Shown here piece after piece: positions 8,173 through 13,593 of a stretch of 13,593 nt of DNA (the first letter of the stretch is position 1; the number at the start of each line of letters is the position of its first letter). The stretch spans positions 1 through 13,593 of the forward strand of contig MHDQ01000273.1 of NCBI GenBank assembly GCA_001803565.1. The letters run 5' to 3'. Both the position numbers and the translations under genes were made by a program. This DNA is from Nitrospinae bacterium RIFCSPLOWO2_12_FULL_45_22 (lineage in GTDB: Bacteria; 2-12-FULL-45-22). The notes below the pieces were generated by a model. That model ran no database searches. It was not told where the DNA came from and saw nothing but the letters and a program-made list of their open reading frames with translations.

Positions 8173-8180
8173 TGAAAATC

Positions 8181-8209
8181 AAAATAATCGAATATCCCCT
8201 TATTGTCAA
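8181..8209 (-). promoter_or_regulatory. Candidate sigma70-type promoter for the MFS exporter
   Basis: On the minus strand a perfect TTGACA (8209 to 8204) is followed by a 17-bp spacer and TATTTT (8186 to 8181), which matches 4 of 6 -10 positions. The -10 lies 71 nt before the exporter ATG. Box quality and spacing make this the best promoter candidate in the window. Confidence 0.5.
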
Positions 8210-8243
8210 TGATCCCCTGGGTTGGAATGGAGAGAATTTCTCC

Positions 8244-8270
8244 TTGACAACCCTATCCCCCTCCTATAAG
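8244..8270 (+). promoter_or_regulatory. Candidate promoter for the lipoprotein-regulator-oxidoreductase operon
   Basis: TTGACA (8244-8249) and TATAAG (8265-8270) are separated by 15 bp, shorter than the optimum. They point toward the lipoprotein ATG at 8389 and would give a leader of about 110 nt containing the hairpin at 8318-8335. The boxes are divergent from the exporter promoter, whose -35 lies 35 bp away. Confidence 0.4.
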
Positions 8271-8317
8271 TTCATTGCATAGGAATTTTCATTTTAATAA
8301 TGCGGTTTTGTGGTAGT

Positions 8318-8335
8318 CGCAGGCTAAAGCCTGCG
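8318..8335. repeat. 18-bp REP-like palindrome in the operon leader
   Basis: CGCAGGCT and AGCCTGCG form a perfect 8-bp stem around AA. The surrounding GTAGTCGCAGGCTAAAGCCTGCG resembles dispersed REP-type palindromes that I recall from many environmental bacterial genomes, though I could not check copy number. It sits between the candidate promoter and the lipoprotein start, so it could instead be an operator or a leader hairpin. No U tract follows. Confidence 0.6.
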
Positions 8336-8388
8336 TTAATTTATGCTCAAACAAAATCCCTGATATAACAGTATTATGGAGAAAGAGA

Positions 8389-8709
8389 ATGAGGAAAGAA
8401 CGGTTGGTCTATAGCCTAATAATATCTTTCGTAATATTCGTAAGCTGTGCTACGGTGGGTAAAGATTTTCCTGGCCGGGACATGGTAAAGAATATCCAGA
8501 CGGGTAAGACCACCAAATTAGAGATACTGGATATGTTCGGTGCCCCTTATCGTCGGGGGATAGAGGATGGTGATGAGACCTGGACTTATGTATATTGGAA
8601 GGTCAATCTAATTGGCAGTAAATACTCGAAGGACCTCTATATCCACTTTGATAAGAACAGCATAGTACGTTCCTATAGCTATAATAATAATTTCCCGGGT
8701 GCTGAGTAG
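8389..8709 (+). CDS. Small lipoprotein with BamE/SmpA-like fold
   Basis: A 106-residue protein with a lipoprotein-type signal: basic MRKER, a hydrophobic stretch, then FVSC with Cys19 as the likely lipidated residue. Phe at -3 is a slightly unusual lipobox. The mature part contains QTGKTTKLEILDMFGAPYRRG (start about residue 37), the pattern of the SmpA/OmlA/BamE domain of small envelope lipoproteins. It then has alternating polar and hydrophobic residues likely to form a sheet (TWTYVYWKV, DLYIHFD). GGAG (8378-8381) stands 7 nt before the ATG. It is the first gene of a tight run leading into a regulator and oxidoreductase subunits, an unexpected partner for an envelope protein. A role in the Bam complex should not be assumed, since this fold is used by many small lipoproteins. 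The fold call is moderately sure; the function is unknown. Confidence 0.75.
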   Translation: MRKERLVYSLIISFVIFVSCATVGKDFPGRDMVKNIQTGKTTKLEILDMFGAPYRRGIEDGDETWTYVYWKVNLIGSKYSKDLYIHFDKNSIVRSYSYNNNFPGAE

Positions 8710-8719
8710 CTTTTTTCTC

Positions 8720-9316
8720 ATGGAAGAAGAAAAGGACCCTATCAAAGAACTTCGTCTGGGCCAGAAGATCAAGGGCCTGCGGAGCAGTATGCGCTTATCT
8801 TTGAAGGAAGTGGCAGAAAAGGCTGGCCTGACAGAGCCGGTCCTGTCCCAAATAGAAAACGATATTGTACCACCTACTATCGCCGCATTAGCCAGGATAG
8901 GCCGGGCCCTCAAGGTAGAATTAGGCTATTTTTTCCAGAAGGAACCCTTAGGTGGTGAGATAGAAGTAGTCCGGCGCGACGAGCGGAAGATCGTCCGAAG
9001 ACAACGCACCTTAGGTTCAACCCCCCTCAGTTATTCTTACCAGTCCCTGGCTTATCGCAAGACCTGCCGGAATATGCAGCCCTTCCTCATCGAATTCGAT
9101 CTAGATATCCAGGAGGAGATACCCAGTTTGAGCCACGAGGGGGAAGAGTTTCTCTACCTGCTGGAGGGAGAGTTGGAATTCCGTACGGAAAAAGAGGGCA
9201 TAATCCTACATGAGGGAGACAGCCTCTATTTTGATTCCCAGATATCCCATGCCTTTTATGGCCGGGGGAAGAAAAAGCCGAGGGCTATAGTTGTTATCTT
9301 TACCCCCAGAGACTAG
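8720..9316 (+). CDS. XRE-family transcriptional regulator with C-terminal cupin domain
   Basis: A 198-residue cytoplasmic regulator. An XRE/Cro helix-turn-helix occupies about residues 14-70, with LSLKEVAEKAGLTEPVLSQIE as the core, and a cupin domain about 120-196. The cupin carries SHEGEEFLYLLEGELEF with His139 and acidic neighbours, and a second half GDSLYFDSQISHAF with His177. Cupin domains of such regulators bind small molecules, often metabolites of the neighbouring pathway. The ATG at 8720 is preferred over a GTG at 8699, which lies inside the lipoprotein gene and adds seven residues outside the HTH. Neither has a clear ribosome binding site. The 10-nt gap after the lipoprotein stop suggests translational coupling. 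The next gene starts 7 nt after its stop. I infer that it controls its own operon, perhaps in response to a 2-oxoacid or acyl-CoA. Confidence 0.9.
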   Translation: MEEEKDPIKELRLGQKIKGLRSSMRLSLKEVAEKAGLTEPVLSQIENDIVPPTIAALARIGRALKVELGYFFQKEPLGGEIEVVRRDERKIVRRQRTLGSTPLSYSYQSLAYRKTCRNMQPFLIEFDLDIQEEIPSLSHEGEEFLYLLEGELEFRTEKEGIILHEGDSLYFDSQISHAFYGRGKKKPRAIVVIFTPRD

Positions 9317-9323
9317 CAGCTAC

Positions 9324-9887
9324 ATGGTTGAGATCAGGATTCATGGCCGTGGTGGCCAGGGAGCAGTAGTAGCCTCAAAGATACTGGCTATCGCCTTTTT
9401 CAAGGAAGGTAAGTATGTCCAGTCTTTCCCGGCTTTCGGGGTGGAGCGTAGAGGGGCGCCAGTAGCTGCTTTTGTCCGTACAGGTCACGAATTTATCTAT
9501 TTGAGGACCGAGATCTATCAGCCCGATCATGTCATAGTCCTGGACCCTACCCTCATTGGCCCTATAGCCGTTACTGGTGGGTTACGGGACGGGGGATGGG
9601 TCTTGATCAATTCTGAAAAAGAACCACACCAATACCATAACCTCAGCCCTTCCCATTATTATCGGATAGCTACCGTAGACGCTAACCATATTGCTACCCA
9701 ACACCATTTAGGCTCTCCTACTAATCCCATAGTCAATACTGCTATCCTGGGGGCCTTTGCCCGCATCAGTAATCTGGTTAGTATTGAGTCAGTAGAAGAG
9801 GCCATTAAAGAAGAAGTACCAGTAGATAGAGAAGAGAATGCCAGGGCTGCCCGTAACGCCTACCTCAAGGTGGTCTATGAGGGATGA
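9324..9887 (+). CDS. porG: 2-oxoacid:acceptor oxidoreductase gamma subunit (PorG type)
   Basis: A 187-residue gamma subunit of the pyruvate/2-ketoisovalerate ferredoxin oxidoreductase family, which oxidatively decarboxylates 2-oxoacids to acyl-CoA. The family motif GRGGQG is at residues 8-13, the conserved FPAFGVERRGAPV at 35-47, and NTAILGAFARI near 138-148. The length matches stand-alone gamma subunits. The ATG at 9324 starts directly at the conserved VEIRIHGRGGQG; an upstream in-frame GTG or TTG would only add residues that overlap the regulator gene. The start lies 7 nt after the regulator stop, and the 3' end overlaps the next gene by 11 bp. Which 2-oxoacid is used (pyruvate, branched-chain or aryl) cannot be read from this subunit. 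Confidence 0.92.
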   Translation: MVEIRIHGRGGQGAVVASKILAIAFFKEGKYVQSFPAFGVERRGAPVAAFVRTGHEFIYLRTEIYQPDHVIVLDPTLIGPIAVTGGLRDGGWVLINSEKEPHQYHNLSPSHYYRIATVDANHIATQHHLGSPTNPIVNTAILGAFARISNLVSIESVEEAIKEEVPVDREENARAARNAYLKVVYEG

Positions 9888-11628
9888 AGGAAAGGAAATT
9901 CCAAAAAAGCTACCGGGCATGATTGTTTCCTTTGCTGACATGGCCTGGAATAAGACCGGGAGCTGGCGCTATCTAAAGCCCCGCTATGAGAATAAGACCC
10001 CACCGTGTTCTGCGGGCTGCCCGGCTGGCGAGGATATTGAGGGTAGTTTACGGCTATTAGCGGGAGGGAAAATCCTTCGGGCCTGGGCCCTTATCAAGAT
10101 TGAGAACCCCTTTCCCAGGGTCTGTGGCCGGGTCTGCTTCCATCCCTGTGAAGCCCATTGCAACCGTGGAGAATATGATCGGTCTATCGCCATCAATCGC
10201 CTGGAGCGCTTTATTGCCGATGCTGCTACCCAAAAGAACCGCAGGGTTCCTAAGCCCAAAATAAGGCGGCGGGAAAGGATTGCTGTGATAGGGGCAGGCC
10301 CCGCAGGGTTGAGCTGTGCCTATCACCTAACCCGCCTGGGCTATCCGGTTACGGTCTTTGAAGCTTTGCCTCAAACAGGCGGGATGCTCCGGGTGGGTAT
10401 CCCGGCGTTCCGCTTATCCCGTGAAGTATTGGATGCCGAGTTAGCCGAACTGCTGGCTATGGGGATAGAGATAAAAACCGGAGTCCGGTTAGGGCATAAT
10501 CTTTTTTGGACAGACCTCAAGGGCTTCAAGGCCGTTTTCTTAGCCACTGGGGCTCATATCAGCCGGAACCTGGCTATCCCGGGCGAGGATATTCCCGGGG
10601 TATATCGGGGCTTAGAATTCCTGGGCCAGTTAAATAGTGGACAAAAGATATCGTTAGGTAAGCGGGTTGCTATTATAGGTGGTGGAAATACCGCTATTGA
10701 TGTGGCCCGGTCAGCCTTGCGGCTCCAGAGCGAACCCCATATCCTGTATCGGCGTACCAGAAACGAGATGCCAGCCTTTAATGAAGAGACAATAGAAGCA
10801 GAGAGGGAAGGGGTAGAATTCTCTTTCCTTACCGCCCCGGCCCGAATATTGGCCCGTGCTGGCCAGGTAAGCGGGATAGAATGCCTAAGGATGGAGTTAG
10901 GGGAGCCGGATGAGAGTGGTCGGCGGAGGCCGGTACCGGTCAAGGGTTCTAATTTTATTATAGAAGCTGACAATGTTGTGGCGGCCCTGGGCGAGGAGCC
11001 GGAGCTGTCTTATTTAGACCAGGAAATAAAGGTTGTTAGGGGCCTGGTTGCTACTGATGCCTGGCAGCGTACTTCTAAACTCCGAGTCCTTGCTGGCGGG
11101 GATAATACCTCTTTTCGCCGGACGGTAATAGATGCCATCGCTGCCGGGAAAAAGGCCGCCTTAGCTATTGACTGTTTTATTCAAGAGAGGGGTCTAGAGG
11201 CCCTCTGGCCCAAAATACAGATAGGAGCCAATGGCGCTTTCTCTATGCGGCAATATCTCAAGATAAAGGATAGAGGGAAAACGCGCTCGGCAGAGATAGT
11301 AAATCTTTCGCAGCTTAATCTGGATTATTTCGCCCCAGCCGAACGGATCAAGCGACCGGCATTAGCTTTAGATGAAAGGAGGCAAAGCTTCAAAGAGGTA
11401 AATAAAACTATTAGCCAGGAGTTGGCCGGGCAAGAGGCTGGGCGCTGTTTTCATTGTGGCGTATGTAACAACTGTGAAAACTGCTACCTTTACTGTCCTG
11501 AAGGGGCTATTTACCCGCAAAGAACTGGCCTGGGCTACCGGATTGATTATGACTATTGTAAGGGTTGTGGGGTTTGTATGGAAGAATGTCCCCGCAATGC
11601 TATCACCTTAGAAGAGGAAGAGCGATGA
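9877..11628 (+). CDS. Fused GltD-like NAD(P)H flavoprotein and 2x[4Fe-4S] delta subunit of 2-oxoacid oxidoreductase
   Basis: A 583-residue fusion. The N-terminal FeS domain resembles that of the glutamate synthase small subunit: C44, C48, C83, C87, C91 and C95 within PPCSAGCPAGEDIEG and NPFPRVCGRVCFHPCEAHCNRG. An FAD-binding Rossmann fold follows with VIGAGPAGLSCAYHL (137-151), then an NAD(P)H-binding fold with AIIGGGNTAIDVARSA (265-280). The C terminus has two [4Fe-4S] sites, C530/C533/C536/C540 and C561/C564/C567/C571, plus C524 and C527. This tail corresponds to the ferredoxin-like delta subunit. The arrangement suggests electron flow between 2-oxoacid oxidation and NAD(P). The ATG at 9877 is preferred because the protein then aligns with known homologues, with AAGGTGG (9867-9873) just upstream. 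It overlaps porG by 11 bp and porA by 4 bp, indicating coupled translation. Confidence 0.93.
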   Translation: MRDEGKEIPKKLPGMIVSFADMAWNKTGSWRYLKPRYENKTPPCSAGCPAGEDIEGSLRLLAGGKILRAWALIKIENPFPRVCGRVCFHPCEAHCNRGEYDRSIAINRLERFIADAATQKNRRVPKPKIRRRERIAVIGAGPAGLSCAYHLTRLGYPVTVFEALPQTGGMLRVGIPAFRLSREVLDAELAELLAMGIEIKTGVRLGHNLFWTDLKGFKAVFLATGAHISRNLAIPGEDIPGVYRGLEFLGQLNSGQKISLGKRVAIIGGGNTAIDVARSALRLQSEPHILYRRTRNEMPAFNEETIEAEREGVEFSFLTAPARILARAGQVSGIECLRMELGEPDESGRRRPVPVKGSNFIIEADNVVAALGEEPELSYLDQEIKVVRGLVATDAWQRTSKLRVLAGGDNTSFRRTVIDAIAAGKKAALAIDCFIQERGLEALWPKIQIGANGAFSMRQYLKIKDRGKTRSAEIVNLSQLNLDYFAPAERIKRPALALDERRQSFKEVNKTISQELAGQEAGRCFHCGVCNNCENCYLYCPEGAIYPQRTGLGYRIDYDYCKGCGVCMEECPRNAITLEEEER

Positions 11629-12797
11629 CCCGGAGGGTGATTATGGGCAACCATGCCGTCTCTTATGGGGTGATGCTTGCACGGGCTCAAGTGATTGCTG
11701 CTTATCCCATAACACCTCAGACCCAGGTAGTAGAATTCCTCTCAGAGATGTGTGCTGATGGCCGCTTAGCAGCCAAGTTTATTAAGGTAGAATCAGAACA
11801 TTCTGCCCTGGCCTGTTGTATCGGTGCCGCTACCGCAGGATGCCGCACTTTCACAGCCACCTCCGCCCAGGGGCTAGCCCTGATGCATGAATTACTCCAT
11901 TGGGCCACCGCTGCCCGATTACCCATTGTTATGGCTAATGTCAACCGGGCATTGGCACCCGGCTGGAATATCTGGTGTGACCAGACAGATTCCTTGGCCC
12001 AGAGAGATACTGGCTGGATGCAGTTTTATTGCGATAGCAATCAGGAGATATTGGATAGCGTTTTGCTGGCCTATAGAGTAGCAGAGAAGAGCCTCTTGCC
12101 TGCTATGGTAGTATATGATGCCTTTTATCTATCTCATACTTCTGAGCCAGTAGATATACCCGAGCAAGAAGAGGTAGATGCCTTTCTACCACCTTTTCAA
12201 CCGCCATATTTTCTGGATACAGATAATCCCCGTACCTTTTATCCCCTCTTAGGGCCAGAATATTATATGGAGTTTCGCTACCAGATGGAACAAGCTATGG
12301 AGAAGGCATTAAAGGCCTTTAATGAAGCGGGCACAGAATTAAAAACCATCTTCGGGCGGGAATATCATCCTATTGAATATTATCGCTGCGAGGATGCTGA
12401 ATTGATCCTGCTCACGGCTGGTAGCGCGGCTAGTACTGCCCGGGTTGTCATTGACCAGATGCGGGTAAAAGGCTATCCAGTAGGGTTGATGAAGATTAGA
12501 TTATTCCGCCCTTTCCCAGGGCAAGAGCTGCGTGAGGCCCTGAGAAGTGTAGCTAAAATAACTGTGCTGGATCGAAACCTGTCCCCAGGAATTGGCGGAA
12601 TCTTTGCCCAGGAACTGAAGGCTGTCCTGGTTAATAGCCCCAAACATCCCGCAGTCTTTAGCTTTATTGCGGGCCTGGGCGGTAGGGATATTACCCCTCA
12701 GATCATCCAACAAGCCCTGGAAATAACCCTGGCAAATGACAGACCAGTAGCACACAGCGTATGGCTGGGCTTACAAGAAGAGATGATTAATAAATGA
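11625..12797 (+). CDS. porA: 2-oxoacid:acceptor oxidoreductase alpha subunit (PorA type)
   Basis: A 390-residue alpha subunit, the usual length of PorA in four-subunit pyruvate or 2-ketoisovalerate ferredoxin oxidoreductases. It carries AAYPITPQTQVVE (25-37), VESEHSAL (55-62), the ATSAQGLALMHELLHWA stretch (78-94), and a C-terminal transketolase-like domain with LIKIRLFRPFP-type sequence (289-298) and NLSPGIGGIFAQE (318-330). The start is the ATG of an ATGA overlap with the upstream stop, with GAGG (11614-11617) as ribosome binding site. Catalysis needs the thiamine-diphosphate-binding beta subunit, normally encoded immediately downstream. Here 143 bp of repeat sequence and a convergent rlpA follow instead. 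The reading frame is intact with no sign of decay, so the beta chain may be encoded elsewhere. Substrate preference is not determined. Confidence 0.93.
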   Translation: MTRRVIMGNHAVSYGVMLARAQVIAAYPITPQTQVVEFLSEMCADGRLAAKFIKVESEHSALACCIGAATAGCRTFTATSAQGLALMHELLHWATAARLPIVMANVNRALAPGWNIWCDQTDSLAQRDTGWMQFYCDSNQEILDSVLLAYRVAEKSLLPAMVVYDAFYLSHTSEPVDIPEQEEVDAFLPPFQPPYFLDTDNPRTFYPLLGPEYYMEFRYQMEQAMEKALKAFNEAGTELKTIFGREYHPIEYYRCEDAELILLTAGSAASTARVVIDQMRVKGYPVGLMKIRLFRPFPGQELREALRSVAKITVLDRNLSPGIGGIFAQELKAVLVNSPKHPAVFSFIAGLGGRDITPQIIQQALEITLANDRPVAHSVWLGLQEEMINK

Positions 12798-12802
12798 GGA
12801 TA

Positions 12803-12936
12803 CAGCCGTCAGCAAGACTTATCGTAAGGTGTTAGGGACAGAGCGTGAGAGCGTTAGGCGTAAAAAGAATTTCTCTTCACGCCTTGCCCCTTACGCCTTC
12901 TGCTTGTTTTTAGCTGAAGGCTGATAGCTGAAGGCT
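12803..12936. repeat. Compound inverted repeat between porA and rlpA
   Basis: The outer arms CAGCCGTCAGC (12803-12813) and GCTGAAGGCT (12914-12923, repeated at 12928-12936) are near-complementary. Inner arms GGCGTAAAAAGA (12858-12869) and TCTCTTCACGCC (12873-12884... complementary at 10 of 12) form a tight hairpin, and CGTAAGGTG near 12823 can pair with CCCCTTACG near 12887. The first 13 bases are identical to the minus strand at 6505-6517, and GGCTGATAG (12919-12927) recurs at 6513-6521. It sits between two convergent genes and may help separate their transcripts, but no standard U-tract terminator is seen. Confidence 0.65.
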
Positions 12937-12940
12937 TACA

Positions 12941-13593
12941 TTAATGATCGCCCCGGGTTAAGTAGACCACGTAGCCTTTCTGCCGGAGCTGGGAGGCTAA
13001 TTCTTCGGCTGAGTCACGGGATTTGAAGCGCCCCAATCTTACTCTATAGTATTTTGCCTTCCAGGTCTCATTCGTGGTTAGGTATACATCAGGATACTCT
13101 TGCCTCAATGTTTGCAGGAGGCTCTCGGCATTGGTCTTTATACTAAATGATCCTACCTGTAAAGTATAATCTCCAGCTATTGACCCGGCACCTGAGGCGG
13201 GAATCTTCAGGATAGCAATTTGCACCGGTGCAAGACCATCATTGACCATATCTAAAGCCTGGGCAGCACCAAAAGACAAATCAATCTCCCGGCCTTCAAT
13301 AAATGGCCCCCGGTCATTAATCTTTAGTATTACCGATTTACCCTTTTCCTTGCGAGTAACCTGCACTACGGTTCCCAGAGGGAGGGTCTTATGCGCCGCT
13401 GTTATCCCATACATATCATAAATCTCACCACTAGCGGTAGGTTTTCCATGATAATCCTTACCATACCAGGATGCTACCCCTTCAATGACTTGTCCTTTAT
13501 CATAAACAGGCGGAGGCACTGGGAGGGGCCGCCGGGCGCAAGACAATAAAACTACCAATAGACAAAGGATTAACCGGTTTAGCCTAGACCGGG
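12941..13593 (-). CDS. rlpA: RlpA-family lipoprotein with DPBB and SPOR domains (5' truncated by window edge)
   Basis: The minus-strand frame stays open to the right edge, so the true start lies outside the window. A TTG at 13558 would fall inside the signal peptide. Read from the edge, the N terminus is RSRLNRLILCLLVVLLSCARR: basic residues, a hydrophobic core and a good lipobox LLSC, with the lipidated Cys at 13538-13540. The mature protein has the RlpA double-psi beta-barrel with GVASWYGKDYHGKPTASGE, TAAHKTLPLGT and INDRGPF; His and Asp in the last two match the catalytic positions of lytic RlpA of Pseudomonas aeruginosa. A C-terminal SPOR domain (GDYTLQVGSF to YVVYLTR) would bind denuded septal peptidoglycan. 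The likely role is an outer-membrane-anchored septal or cell-wall transglycosylase. It converges on porA, with a repeat between, and shows no functional link to it. Confidence 0.92.
   Translation of the reverse strand, partial: RSRLNRLILCLLVVLLSCARRPLPVPPPVYDKGQVIEGVASWYGKDYHGKPTASGEIYDMYGITAAHKTLPLGTVVQVTRKEKGKSVILKINDRGPFIEGREIDLSFGAAQALDMVNDGLAPVQIAILKIPASGAGSIAGDYTLQVGSFSIKTNAESLLQTLRQEYPDVYLTTNETWKAKYYRVRLGRFKSRDSAEELASQLRQKGYVVYLTRGDH

Noticed and set aside
9984-10973. Several minus-strand open frames of 89-139 codons inside the flavoprotein gene
   Set aside because: They mirror a well-supported gene, lack recognisable domains and ribosome binding sites, and are shadows of the coding frame.
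13556-13558. TTG at 13558 as the start of rlpA
   Set aside because: The frame stays open upstream and encodes the basic region and most of the hydrophobic core of a lipoprotein signal peptide, so this TTG is an internal Leu codon.
1-13593. A defence system, CRISPR array, toxin-antitoxin pair, prophage or transposon
   Set aside because: No recombinase, nuclease pair, regularly spaced direct repeats or small paired genes were found; MutS2 alone is a housekeeping protein and not a defence marker.

Overview
The window comes from a diderm, probably anaerobic bacterium of roughly 50% GC. The diderm reading rests on an RlpA-type lipoprotein with DPBB and SPOR domains, a small lipoprotein resembling BamE/SmpA, and a Tat-exported molybdoenzyme. 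The anaerobe reading rests on genes for a CoA-type 2-oxoacid:acceptor oxidoreductase and the molybdoenzyme. ATA and AGG codons are common. Together with hairpin-forming repeats between genes, this would fit lineages such as Desulfobacterota or Nitrospirota, but nothing here fixes the phylum. I see no tRNA, rRNA, CRISPR array, transposase or integrase.

Left block (1-4011, + strand): the 3' end of an unrecognised gene, a TorD/NarJ-type chaperone, and the catalytic subunit of a periplasmic molybdenum oxidoreductase. The last resembles the type II DMSO-reductase branch (ethylbenzene, dimethylsulfide, selenate, chlorate and related enzymes). A 125-bp imperfect inverted repeat separates chaperone and enzyme. 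No FeS beta or haem gamma subunit is visible. The left end of the window cuts off the upstream part of this locus.

Middle block (4004-8109, - strand): mutS2, then upstream of it a 14-TM-type MFS exporter of the EmrB/QacA (DHA2) family. The molybdoenzyme and mutS2 converge and overlap by 8 bp across their stop codons. A repeat lies between mutS2 and the exporter. The exporter has a good candidate promoter with a Fur-like palindrome just downstream of its -10.

Right block (8389-12797, + strand): a tight operon-like run of small lipoprotein, XRE-cupin regulator, porG-type gamma subunit, a delta subunit fused to a GltD-like flavoprotein, and a porA-type alpha subunit. Gaps are 7-10 nt and overlaps 4-11 nt. 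The fusion suggests that electrons from 2-oxoacid oxidation can pass to or from NAD(P)H as well as ferredoxin. The thiamine-diphosphate-binding beta subunit, required for catalysis, is absent. The next gene is a convergent rlpA, reached after a second copy of the repeat family seen near mutS2 and cut at its 5' end by the window edge.

No single new defence or mobile system is evident. The points most worth following are the substrate of the molybdoenzyme, the missing beta subunit, and the structured repeats and operators between genes.
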